A model generated the notes under the pieces. The model was not told where the DNA came from, made no database searches, and worked only from the letters and a program-made list of their open reading frames with translations. This document shows positions 8,071 through 13,020 of a stretch of 13,220 nt of DNA, piece by piece. How positions within the stretch are numbered: the stretch's first letter is position 1; every line of letters starts with the position of its first letter. A program made the translations under genes and the position numbers. The stretch is from an uncultured Bacilli bacterium. GTDB taxonomy: Bacteria > Bacillota_I > Bacilli_A > RF39 > UBA660. The stretch lies in NCBI GenBank assembly GCA_944359735.1, contig CALVTA010000036.1, forward strand, positions 1-13,220, written 5' to 3'.

Positions 8071-8382
8071 ATGAAATATGTAATGATAGAAGTGGCATTT
8101 AATAATGAAGAAGAAGTAAACTTAACAAAGATAAGACTTTTAAAGGAAAAGTTAGTTGCAAGTTTACAAGTAATAACTAGTGATAGTAGTTGGAATTATA
8201 AAGGAGAAGTTGAAAGCGATAAAGAGTACTTGGTTTTTATGAAGACTAAAGAGTCTTTAGTTAATGAAGTTTATGAAGTAATTAAAGGAATTCATAGTTA
8301 TGAAGTATTTGAATATGCTGTATTTCCGCTAACTAGTTCAAGTAAAGATTATCTAGAGTGGATATATGAAGAAACTAAGTAA
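8071..8382 (+). CDS. cutA: CutA-like divalent-ion tolerance protein, 103 aa
   Basis: Small cytoplasmic ferredoxin-like-fold protein of the CutA1 family, which forms very stable trimers and is linked to copper and other divalent-metal tolerance; its exact role is unsettled. Length and motifs are typical: EKLVASLQV near the N terminus, WNYKGEVE in the middle, FMKTKES, and HSYEVFEYAVFPL followed by YLEWI at the C terminus (family HPYEVPE and YLxWI). The often conserved Cys in the LVAC segment is Ser. GAGG (8059-8062) is 8 nt before the ATG, which fixes the start. A TATAAT at 8047-8052 lies so close that any transcript from it would have almost no leader. There is no terminator before the MerR-type promoter that follows, so read-through into the redox operon is possible. 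Confidence 0.88.
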   Translation: MKYVMIEVAFNNEEEVNLTKIRLLKEKLVASLQVITSDSSWNYKGEVESDKEYLVFMKTKESLVNEVYEVIKGIHSYEVFEYAVFPLTSSSKDYLEWIYEETK

Positions 8383-8389
8383 TTTACTC

Positions 8390-8420
8390 TTGACTTGGAG
8401 TTAAGTCTAAGTAGTAAAAT
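8390..8420 (+). promoter_or_regulatory. MerR-family-type promoter and operator of the redox operon
   Basis: TTGACT (8390-8395) and TAAAAT (8415-8420) are separated by 19 bp, the over-long spacing typical of MerR-regulated promoters. The spacer region holds an imperfect dyad, CTTGGAGTTAAGTCTAAG (8394-8411), with 14 of 18 positions symmetric. It resembles operators of NmlR/AdhR-type MerR regulators, which sense electrophiles or thiol stress. No MerR gene is in the window, so the regulator must be elsewhere. Predicted start is near 8427. Confidence 0.75.
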
Positions 8421-8446
8421 TATCTTGTAAGAAAGAAGGTATATTT

Positions 8447-8917
8447 ATGAATAAAGCAATTGTTTATTACTCATATTCTGGTAATACTAAGAGTATTGTT
8501 GATATGATAAAAGGAAAAATTGATGGAGATGTTTTTGAGATTAAACCAAAGGAGCCTTATTCTAATGATTATGATAAAGTAGTAGATTTAGGACAAGAGG
8601 AAGTTAATGGAAATGTCTTAAGAGAAATAGAGGATGTTAATATTAATTTAGATAACTATGATACTATTATTTTAGCAACTCCAGTATGGTGGTACACTTA
8701 TGCTCCTGTGATTCATACATTCTTAGAAAAATATAATTTAAAAAATAAAACTATTATGCCAATAGTTACTAATGGAGGATGGTTAGGTCATACTATTGAT
8801 GATATTAAGAAGTATTCTTCTAATGTTACAAATGAATTAGTATTAAAGTTTGATGGAAATAAGTTAGTAACAGATAGTAGTGTTATTGATAAATTTGTAG
8901 AGGAGGTTAATAAGTAG
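8447..8917 (+). CDS. Flavodoxin, 156 aa
   Basis: FMN-binding electron carrier or small NAD(P)H-dependent flavoprotein of the flavodoxin family, cytoplasmic. The phosphate-binding loop SYSGNTK (9-15) follows the first beta strand. TPVWWYTYAP (78-87) and TNGGWLGHT (108-116) form the loops that hold the isoalloxazine ring. The length is normal for a short-chain flavodoxin. It is the first gene of the MerR-type promoter unit, with AAGAAGG (8433-8439) 7 nt before ATG. Its TAG overlaps the GTG start of the next gene by one base, so the two are translationally coupled. In such operons it probably supplies electrons to a stress-related reductive reaction; the partner is unknown. Confidence 0.92.
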   Translation: MNKAIVYYSYSGNTKSIVDMIKGKIDGDVFEIKPKEPYSNDYDKVVDLGQEEVNGNVLREIEDVNINLDNYDTIILATPVWWYTYAPVIHTFLEKYNLKNKTIMPIVTNGGWLGHTIDDIKKYSSNVTNELVLKFDGNKLVTDSSVIDKFVEEVNK

Positions 8918-9579
8918 TGGAAATAGAAAATATTGTTAACAATTTTATTAATAATGATATTAAAATAAATTTGGATGCTAGAACTAAATATCTTACTTTG
9001 TTGCCAGCTTTAATATCTACTAATAGTAAAGAGATTTTTAAAGATAAGTTAAGTGAAGCGGTAAATATAGTAGATAAAGAATCATTGAAGGAAGTAGTGT
9101 ATCAGACTGTTCCATATCTTGGTTATGGTAAAGTTTATCCATTTCTTGTAATAACAGATAGTGTTTTAGGTAAAACAGAAGAAGCTTCTACAACAACTGC
9201 TGATAATAGATATTCTAAAGGATTAGAAACGCAGTATAATCTTTTTGGTAAAGAAAATATAGATAGATCAAGAACTAGTGAAAGTGAAGATTTTAAATTT
9301 ATCTGGGATTATTTAGCAAGTTATTGTTTTGGAGACTTTTATACTAGAAAATATTTAAGTTATAAAGAAAGAGAACTAATTACTTTTGCAATATTAGCAT
9401 CATTTCAAGATGTGGCACCACAGCTTGCATCACACATAAATGCTAATTTAGCATTAGGTAATAATAAAGAGCTGTTAGTTGAAGTGGTAAAAATTTTAGT
9501 TCCATATCTAGGTTTTCCTAGAAGTTTAAATACAATTAATTTAATTAAAAGTATAACTGAGAAAGGAGAAGATAAATAA
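8917..9579 (+). CDS. Carboxymuconolactone-decarboxylase-like protein, two half-domains, 220 aa
   Basis: All-helical protein of the CMD/AhpD superfamily. Two repeats are visible. The degenerate N-terminal one spans about 20-90 (ARTKYLTLLPALIS...VPYLGYGKVYPFLVI). The well-kept C-terminal one spans about 130-210 (SYCFGDFYTR, ERELITFAILASF, PQLASHINANLALG, VPYLGFPRSLN). His173 of the PQLxSH signature is kept. The AhpD-type CxxC is absent, so this is not a peroxidase of that kind. True carboxymuconolactone decarboxylase activity is unlikely without a catabolic pathway nearby. The start is GTG 8917, placed by AGGAGG (8901-8906) and the one-base overlap with the flavodoxin stop. It also overlaps the cupin by one base. 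Its role is inferred to be in the same redox or electrophile response. Confidence 0.88.
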   Translation: MEIENIVNNFINNDIKINLDARTKYLTLLPALISTNSKEIFKDKLSEAVNIVDKESLKEVVYQTVPYLGYGKVYPFLVITDSVLGKTEEASTTTADNRYSKGLETQYNLFGKENIDRSRTSESEDFKFIWDYLASYCFGDFYTRKYLSYKERELITFAILASFQDVAPQLASHINANLALGNNKELLVEVVKILVPYLGFPRSLNTINLIKSITEKGEDK

Positions 9580-9998
9580 TGAGTGATATAAAAAAAGGAG
9601 GAGACTTTGGTTTAGGAGAAGAGAATACAGCTTTTGCAAAATACTTTATTGGTAAAAGTTATTTAAATCCATTAACTGATCCTAGTAAAACAAGTTTGTT
9701 TATTGCTAATGTAACATTTGAACCTGCTTGTCGTAATAATTGGCATATTCATCATGCTAAAAGTGGAGGTGGGCAAATTCTTATTTGTGTAGATGGTGAA
9801 GGTTGGTATCAGGAAGAGGGAAAAGAAGCTGTTTCTTTAAAATCGGGAATGGTAATTACAATACCAGCAAATGTAAAACATTGGCATGGCTCAAAGAAAA
9901 ATTCTTGGTTTAGTCATTTGGCAATAGAAGTACCTGGAGTTGAAACAGAAAATGAATGGTGTGAACCAGTAACTGATGAAGAGTATGAAAAATTATAG
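9579..9998 (+). CDS. Cupin-domain protein, 139 aa
   Basis: Small single-domain cupin (beta-barrel metal-binding fold) of the type that accompanies CMD-like proteins. Cupin motif 1 is NWHIHHAKSGGGQILICVDG with a His cluster for metal; motif 2 is PANVKHWHG (about 96-104). These give three to four His ligands for Mn, Fe or Zn. The reaction is unknown: related proteins act as oxygenases, isomerases or binding proteins. The start ATG 9579 overlaps the CMD stop by one base and has AAAGGAG (9562-9568) upstream. A second, broken copy lies downstream at 10553-10648 and 11440-11535. The C-terminal 30 codons of the two copies are nearly identical in DNA. Confidence 0.9.
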   Translation: MSDIKKGGDFGLGEENTAFAKYFIGKSYLNPLTDPSKTSLFIANVTFEPACRNNWHIHHAKSGGGQILICVDGEGWYQEEGKEAVSLKSGMVITIPANVKHWHGSKKNSWFSHLAIEVPGVETENEWCEPVTDEEYEKL

Positions 9999-10009
9999 AC
10001 GGGATAGGC

Positions 10010-10540
10010 ATGGAAGAGATATTCGATGTGTATACAAGAGATGGTAAAAAAATAGGGACAGCTCCAAAGTCTAAATGTCATAGTGAAAACCCTTTATTTT
10101 ATCATAAACCTGTTTGGATATGGATTATTAATAGTAAAGGTGAAATTCTTATTCAAAAAAGAGCTAAAACGAAGAAAAATTTTCCTAGTCTTTGGGATAT
10201 GCCTAGCGCAGGACATGTGGTTAGTGGCGAAACTTGTAAAGAAGGTGCTATAAGAGAAACATTTGAAGAACTAGGAGTAGAGACAAAAGAAGGAGATTAT
10301 GAATATATTGGAGAATATATCTATGATTTTGCTTGGGAACTAGCACAGATATATTTTTTGAGATTAGATTATGAAATAGAAAAATTTAAAATATCTACCG
10401 AAGAAGTTGAAAAAATCAAATGGTTAAATTATGATGATTTTATTGATGTATTTTATTCAGAAGAATTTGTTCCGTTAGATAAAGAATATAAAGATATGAT
10501 ATGTAGAATTTTAAAGGAGAAATTAAATAAGCTTTCATAA
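10010..10540 (+). CDS. Nudix hydrolase (IDI/YfcD-like), 176 aa
   Basis: Cytoplasmic Nudix enzyme that would hydrolyse a nucleoside diphosphate linked to another group, or similar. The Nudix box (68-90) fits GX5EX7REUXEEXGU: G68, E74, R82-E83, E86-E87, G89. The normally hydrophobic U after RE is Thr84. The preceding region (EIFDVYTRDGKKIGTA, then HKPVWIWIIN and ILIQKRAKTKKNFPSLWDM) and the WDMPSAGH lead-in resemble the YfcD and isopentenyl-diphosphate-isomerase-like subgroup. The IDI catalytic Cys/Glu set is not evident, so an isomerase is less likely. It starts 11 nt after the cupin stop behind a modest GGGATAGG, so it is probably the last gene of the operon. Its 3' end abuts the truncated cupin copy, suggesting it arrived by the rearrangement that removed that copy's 5' part. 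Confidence 0.9.
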   Translation: MEEIFDVYTRDGKKIGTAPKSKCHSENPLFYHKPVWIWIINSKGEILIQKRAKTKKNFPSLWDMPSAGHVVSGETCKEGAIRETFEELGVETKEGDYEYIGEYIYDFAWELAQIYFLRLDYEIEKFKISTEEVEKIKWLNYDDFIDVFYSEEFVPLDKEYKDMICRILKEKLNKLS

Positions 10541-10552
10541 ATTCTAGTCTTC

Positions 10553-10648
10553 TATCAAGAAGAAGGAAAAGATGTAGTTCCTTTAAAACCTGGAATGGTA
10601 ATTACAATACCTGCAAATGCAAAACATTGGCATGGGGTAAAAAAAGAT
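10553..10648 (+). pseudogene. Cupin copy 2, middle fragment (codons 77-108)
   Basis: Starting 13 nt after the Nudix stop, 32 in-frame codons read YQEEGKDVVPLKPGMVITIP, then ANAKHWHGVKKD. They match residues 77-108 of the intact cupin at 9579. I count 15 differences in 96 nt (about 84% identity). The first 76 codons are missing and no ribosome site or start precedes it. The fragment ends at GAT (10646-10648), where unrelated sequence begins; the remainder resumes at 11440. Confidence 0.9.
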
Positions 10649-10704
10649 TATTGCCTACCACTTACATAATAGCGTCGATATAGTGATATAAATAATTATG
10701 TACA

Positions 10705-10734
10705 TTGACATGTTTAGAAAACAAAGAGTACAAT
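10705..10734 (+). promoter_or_regulatory. Strong promoter of the inserted gene
   Basis: A perfect TTGACA (10705-10710) and TACAAT (10729-10734) are 18 bp apart. The TTG at 10705 is part of this -35 box and is not a start codon. Confidence 0.8.
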
Positions 10735-10761
10735 ATATCTAATTTTCTGGAGGATTATGGT

Positions 10762-11325
10762 ATGAAAGAGATAATTAAAAACAATATTATAAATTATGAA
10801 TTAATAAGAATTAGACAAAACACACCTGTATTAGAGTATTTAAAAAGATATAATTTTTCTTTTAGATTAAAGCAAGTTTCATCTGAATTATTAGAACAAT
10901 TAAAAATTTCTGATCATCTTATTGATATGAAATATGGAAACTTTATTGCTGGATATGGAAGATTAAAAAGTGAAGATTTTAGATCTAGTGGTGGTTTAAA
11001 AATCTCTGATTCTAAAGAAAATATTCTTGGTTCATTTATAATCGAAGAAAAAAGAATAATATACGATGCATCTCTACCTTTTTACAAAGAAAGAGATTCA
11101 TATGTATATATGTATGGGACAGAATTTTATACTGATATGTCAATGTTAGATGTATTAAAAGAAGAATTAAATCGAAAAAGACAATATTTAATTTATATGG
11201 GTGAAAAAGTAAACGGCTGTAAATCGGAATTTCAATTTCATGAAGTATCTAAAGAAGAATTATTAGAATATGCTCAAAATCGTGAAAAAGGTGAACATTC
11301 TTTAAAAAAAAGAAGATATTATTAA
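10762..11325 (+). CDS. Unrecognised 187-aa protein inside the insertion
   Basis: I do not recognise a family. The real start is ATG 10762, with TGGAGG (10748-10753) 8 nt upstream, downstream of a strong promoter. The longer reading from TTG 10705 would begin inside the -35 box. The protein is charged and soluble, with no signal peptide or membrane segment. It has a helical N terminus (MKEIIKNNIINYELIRIR), a central alpha/beta-like part around KYGNFIAGYGRLKSEDF and LGSFIIEEKRIIYDASLPF, a Tyr-rich stretch (YVYMYGTEFYTDM), and a very basic end (LKKRRYY). There is one Cys and no metal-binding or nuclease signature that I can defend. Because the insertion has no other gene, this protein is either its cargo or its mobility factor. 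A 7-bp hairpin at 11356-11378 lies downstream. Confidence 0.7.
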   Translation: MKEIIKNNIINYELIRIRQNTPVLEYLKRYNFSFRLKQVSSELLEQLKISDHLIDMKYGNFIAGYGRLKSEDFRSSGGLKISDSKENILGSFIIEEKRIIYDASLPFYKERDSYVYMYGTEFYTDMSMLDVLKEELNRKRQYLIYMGEKVNGCKSEFQFHEVSKEELLEYAQNREKGEHSLKKRRYY

Positions 11326-11355
11326 TATTCATATCGACATTTTAATGACACACTA

Positions 11356-11378
11356 CTAAGTTGTCAAAAATAACTTAG
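11356..11378. repeat. 7-bp perfect inverted repeat after the inserted gene
   Basis: CTAAGTT (11356-11362) and AACTTAG (11372-11378) are exact complements around a 9-nt loop. No T run follows, so terminator function is doubtful. Confidence 0.45.
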
Positions 11379-11439
11379 ATTTGTGCCAAGGAAAATTCTT
11401 TGGGAGTTTGTAAAATATTGGTGCCATTATATACTAGAT

Positions 11440-11535
11440 AGCTGGTTTAGTCATTTGGTAATAGAAGTACCTGGAGTTGAAACAGAAAATGAATGGTGTG
11501 AACCAGTAACTGATGAAGAGTATGAAAAATTGTAA
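11440..11535 (+). pseudogene. Cupin copy 2, 3' fragment (codons 109-139)
   Basis: Thirty-one codons plus TAA read SWFSHLVIEVPGVETENEW and continue to EEYEKL, matching the end of the intact cupin. From the TGG codon on I count 3 differences in 93 nt (about 97% identity), far closer than the 84% of the middle fragment. It continues exactly where 10553-10648 stops, across the insertion. It has no start or ribosome site of its own. Confidence 0.92.
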
Positions 11536-11543
11536 AAATAATG

Positions 11544-11549
11544 TATAAT
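11544..11549 (+). promoter_or_regulatory. Possible -10 box of the DUF362 gene
   Basis: TATAAT stands 20 nt before the ATG at 11570. No good -35 is seen, and the predicted start would fall inside or next to the Shine-Dalgarno, so transcription may come from further upstream instead. Confidence 0.25.
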
Positions 11550-11569
11550 AATTAAAGGAGGAAGAGAGT

Positions 11570-12457
11570 ATGGAAAAATCAAAAGTATGTTTTATTAAGG
11601 AGATTACTCCAGAAAATATTATTAAAGTATATGAAGCAGTAGGTAAAAAATTAGAAGGAAATGTTGCTGTTAAAATGCATTCTGGAGAGAAAGGTAATAA
11701 GAACTATCTAAAACCAGAATTTGTAAAAGATGTTATTAACTATGTTCATGGTACTGTTGTTGAGTGTAATACTGCTTATGAAGGGGCTAGAAATTCTACG
11801 GAAAAACATCGTGAGTTAATTAAAGAACATGAATGGGAAAAGTATTTTCCATTTGACTTATTGGATGCTGAAGGACCTGATATGGAATTAGATATTCCAA
11901 ATGGTAAAGTGTTAAAGAAAAACTATGTGGGAAAGGATCTAGCAAAATATGATTCACTACTTGTTCTATCTCATTTTAAAGGACATGCTATGGGTGGATA
12001 TGGTGGAGCTTTAAAACAATTGTCTATTGGTTGTGCGAGTTCGGCTGGTAAAACATTGATTCATACAGCAGGCGTTACAGATGATCAGAAAGAATTGTTT
12101 AATAACTTGCCAGAACAAGATAAATTTTTAGAAGCAATGGCAGATGCTGCTAGTAGTATTGTAGATTTCTTTAAGGGTAATATAGTTTATATTAATATTA
12201 TGAAAAATATTTCTATTGATTGTGATTGTGATGGAAATGCATCAGCTCCTTGTATGCAAGATATTGGTATATTAGCTTCTCTTGATCCAGTTGCTATTGA
12301 TCAAGCTTGTTTAGATTTAGTTTATAATTCAACTGATCCTGGCAAAGATAAATTAATAAATAGAATAGAGTCGCTTCATGGTGTTCATACAGTTGAAGCT
12401 GCTTATGATCTTGGTATAGGTAATTTAGAATACGAATTAGTAGATTTAAATAACTAG
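11570..12457 (+). CDS. DUF362-domain protein, 295 aa
   Basis: Member of the DUF362 family, poorly characterised proteins often annotated as iron-sulfur or ferredoxin-linked and found in anaerobes. Family marks are NVAVKMHSGEKGN near the N terminus, SHFKGHAMGGYGGALKQLS (from Ser134, with His135 and His139), and CDCDGNASAPCMQDIGILAS (Cys218, Cys220, Cys228), then LDPVAIDQACLDLV. The conserved Cys and His residues suggest a metal or cluster site. The C-terminal 2x[4Fe-4S] ferredoxin domain carried by longer relatives is absent; the protein ends at a normal TAG, so this looks like the short form and not a truncation. The start has AAAGGAGG (11554-11561) 8 nt upstream. It lies just after the cupin remnant and before a strong hairpin, and may once have been the last gene of the redox operon. 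Confidence 0.88.
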   Translation: MEKSKVCFIKEITPENIIKVYEAVGKKLEGNVAVKMHSGEKGNKNYLKPEFVKDVINYVHGTVVECNTAYEGARNSTEKHRELIKEHEWEKYFPFDLLDAEGPDMELDIPNGKVLKKNYVGKDLAKYDSLLVLSHFKGHAMGGYGGALKQLSIGCASSAGKTLIHTAGVTDDQKELFNNLPEQDKFLEAMADAASSIVDFFKGNIVYINIMKNISIDCDCDGNASAPCMQDIGILASLDPVAIDQACLDLVYNSTDPGKDKLINRIESLHGVHTVEAAYDLGIGNLEYELVDLNN

Positions 12458-12491
12458 TAAATAAGATATAAATTTATGTTATAAATAAATC

Positions 12492-12544
12492 TCAGGCTGT
12501 TGACAAAAAATTATGTTAACAGCCTGAACAAAAGTTATTTTGTT
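12492..12544 (+). terminator. Strong hairpin pair ending the DUF362 transcript
   Basis: A 14-bp stem (12492-12505 with 12514-12527, one G-U pair) has an 8-nt loop. A second perfect 7-bp hairpin, AACAAAA/TTTTGTT (12527-12533 with 12538-12544), follows at once. There is no long T run directly after the first stem, but the second hairpin's right arm is T-rich. It is probably the main terminator of the upstream unit. Confidence 0.7.
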
Positions 12545-12736
12545 TACTTTGTTCTATATAAATAATAAGGCTTTTGTATGGTTTTATCAAATGGTAAGAG
12601 GTATAAAAGAAATATTAGTTTATGCTAAAGAAGTCATCAAAATATTAAAAAATATAAGAAAAGCTAAAAACAAACAGTTAATATTAAACTATAAAAAGAT
12701 TATTAATTTTGTTGTAAAGACTTAAACTCAAATTTA
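12545..12736. other. AT-rich stretch without a supportable gene
   Basis: Between the DUF362 terminator and the next promoter I see no gene. An open frame ending at 12725 exists but lacks a ribosome site and a credible start. No repeat or RNA fold stands out. Confidence 0.5.
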
Positions 12737-12765
12737 TTGAAATTTGTAAATTTATATGTTAACAT
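12737..12765 (+). promoter_or_regulatory. Promoter of the poly-G small gene
   Basis: TTGAAA (12737-12742) and TAACAT (12760-12765) are 17 bp apart. The predicted start near 12772 leaves a leader of about 28 nt that carries GAGAGGAG. Confidence 0.55.
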
Positions 12766-12799
12766 GGAATTATCAATGATAGAGAGAGGAGTAGTTTTT

Positions 12800-12847
12800 A
12801 TGATGAAATGTTGTTTACAAAAAGTTACCTGGGGGGGGGTACTTTAG
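12800..12847 (+). CDS. Tiny gene with a nine-G tract (15 codons as read; 31 if one G is lost)
   Basis: GAGAGGAG (12784-12791) stands 8 nt before tandem ATG codons. The frame reads MMKCCLQKVTWGGVL and stops at TAG 12845-12847. The run of nine G (12831-12839) is striking in this AT-rich sequence and is a classic slippage site. With ten G the frame also closes early (TAA at 12850-12852). With eight or eleven G it reads on as YFRLINKNTFFHYKIRAG to TAG 12894-12896, inside the left arm of the terminator at 12885-12914. It could be a regulatory leader peptide or a phase-variable small protein. I do not recognise a family. The observed G count may also be a sequencing or assembly consensus of a mixed tract. 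Confidence 0.5.
   Translation: MMKCCLQKVTWGGVL
12831..12839 (+). repeat. Homopolymeric G tract (G9)
   Basis: Nine consecutive G immediately follow acct within a small open frame. I saw no comparable G or C homopolymer elsewhere in the window. Tracts of this length are prone to replication slippage. Confidence 0.9.
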
Positions 12848-12884
12848 ATTAATTAATAAAAATACTTTCTTTCACTATAAAATA

Positions 12885-12914
12885 AGAGCAGGATAGAATT
12901 ATTCTGTTCTTTTT
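12885..12914 (+). terminator. Terminator between the small gene and the surface-protein gene
   Basis: A 10-bp stem pairs 12885-12894 with 12901-12910 (two G-U pairs) around a 6-nt loop, and T continues to 12914. The left arm overlaps the stop codon of the eight-G reading frame of the preceding small gene. Confidence 0.7.
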
Positions 12915-12987
12915 GATGGCTTTGTAAACTGGTTATACAACTAATTATATAATTGGTTAATTTTAAACATAAGGTTAAAAAATAGGT

Positions 12988-12993
12988 TATAAT
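12988..12993 (+). promoter_or_regulatory. -10 box of the surface-protein gene
   Basis: TATAAT lies 28 nt before the ATG at 13021. No clear -35 box is seen at 16-18 bp. Four GGTTA motifs (12931, 12955, 12973 and 12986) and a 12-bp palindrome (AATTATATAATT, 12943-12954) precede it, so an activator or another level of control is possible. Confidence 0.5.
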
Positions 12994-13020
12994 ATTAGAA
13001 GATAAGAGAGGAGTATAAAA

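Larger units (their letters stand above)
10649..11439 (+). mobile_element. Discrete 0.79-kb insertion in cupin copy 2, possible AGAT target duplication
   Basis: This block separates codons 108 and 109 of the second cupin copy with no coding base lost. AGAT stands at both edges (10645-10648 and 11436-11439), consistent with a 4-bp target duplication. The body carries one gene (10762-11325) with its own promoter. No transposase or recombinase is recognised and I see no convincing terminal inverted repeats. An 8-bp inverted pair GTCGATAT/ATATCGAC (10674-10681, 11331-11338) flanks the gene but could be chance. It may be a single-gene mobile unit, a transposon remnant or a cargo insertion. Confidence 0.55.

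Noticed and set aside
10705..10761. TTG start adding 19 residues to the inserted gene
   Set aside because: The TTG is the first three bases of a perfect TTGACA -35 box; ATG 10762 has TGGAGG and lies downstream of the -10.
10674..11338. GTCGATAT/ATATCGAC as terminal inverted repeats of the insertion
   Set aside because: Eight bases in sequence this AT-rich can pair by chance, and they do not coincide with the insertion edges defined by the cupin codons.
12540..12725. 61-residue basic open frame
   Set aside because: The start is a TTG inside a hairpin arm, the internal ATG (12591) has no ribosome site, and the composition (Lys/Ile/Asn) is what AT-rich noncoding DNA gives.
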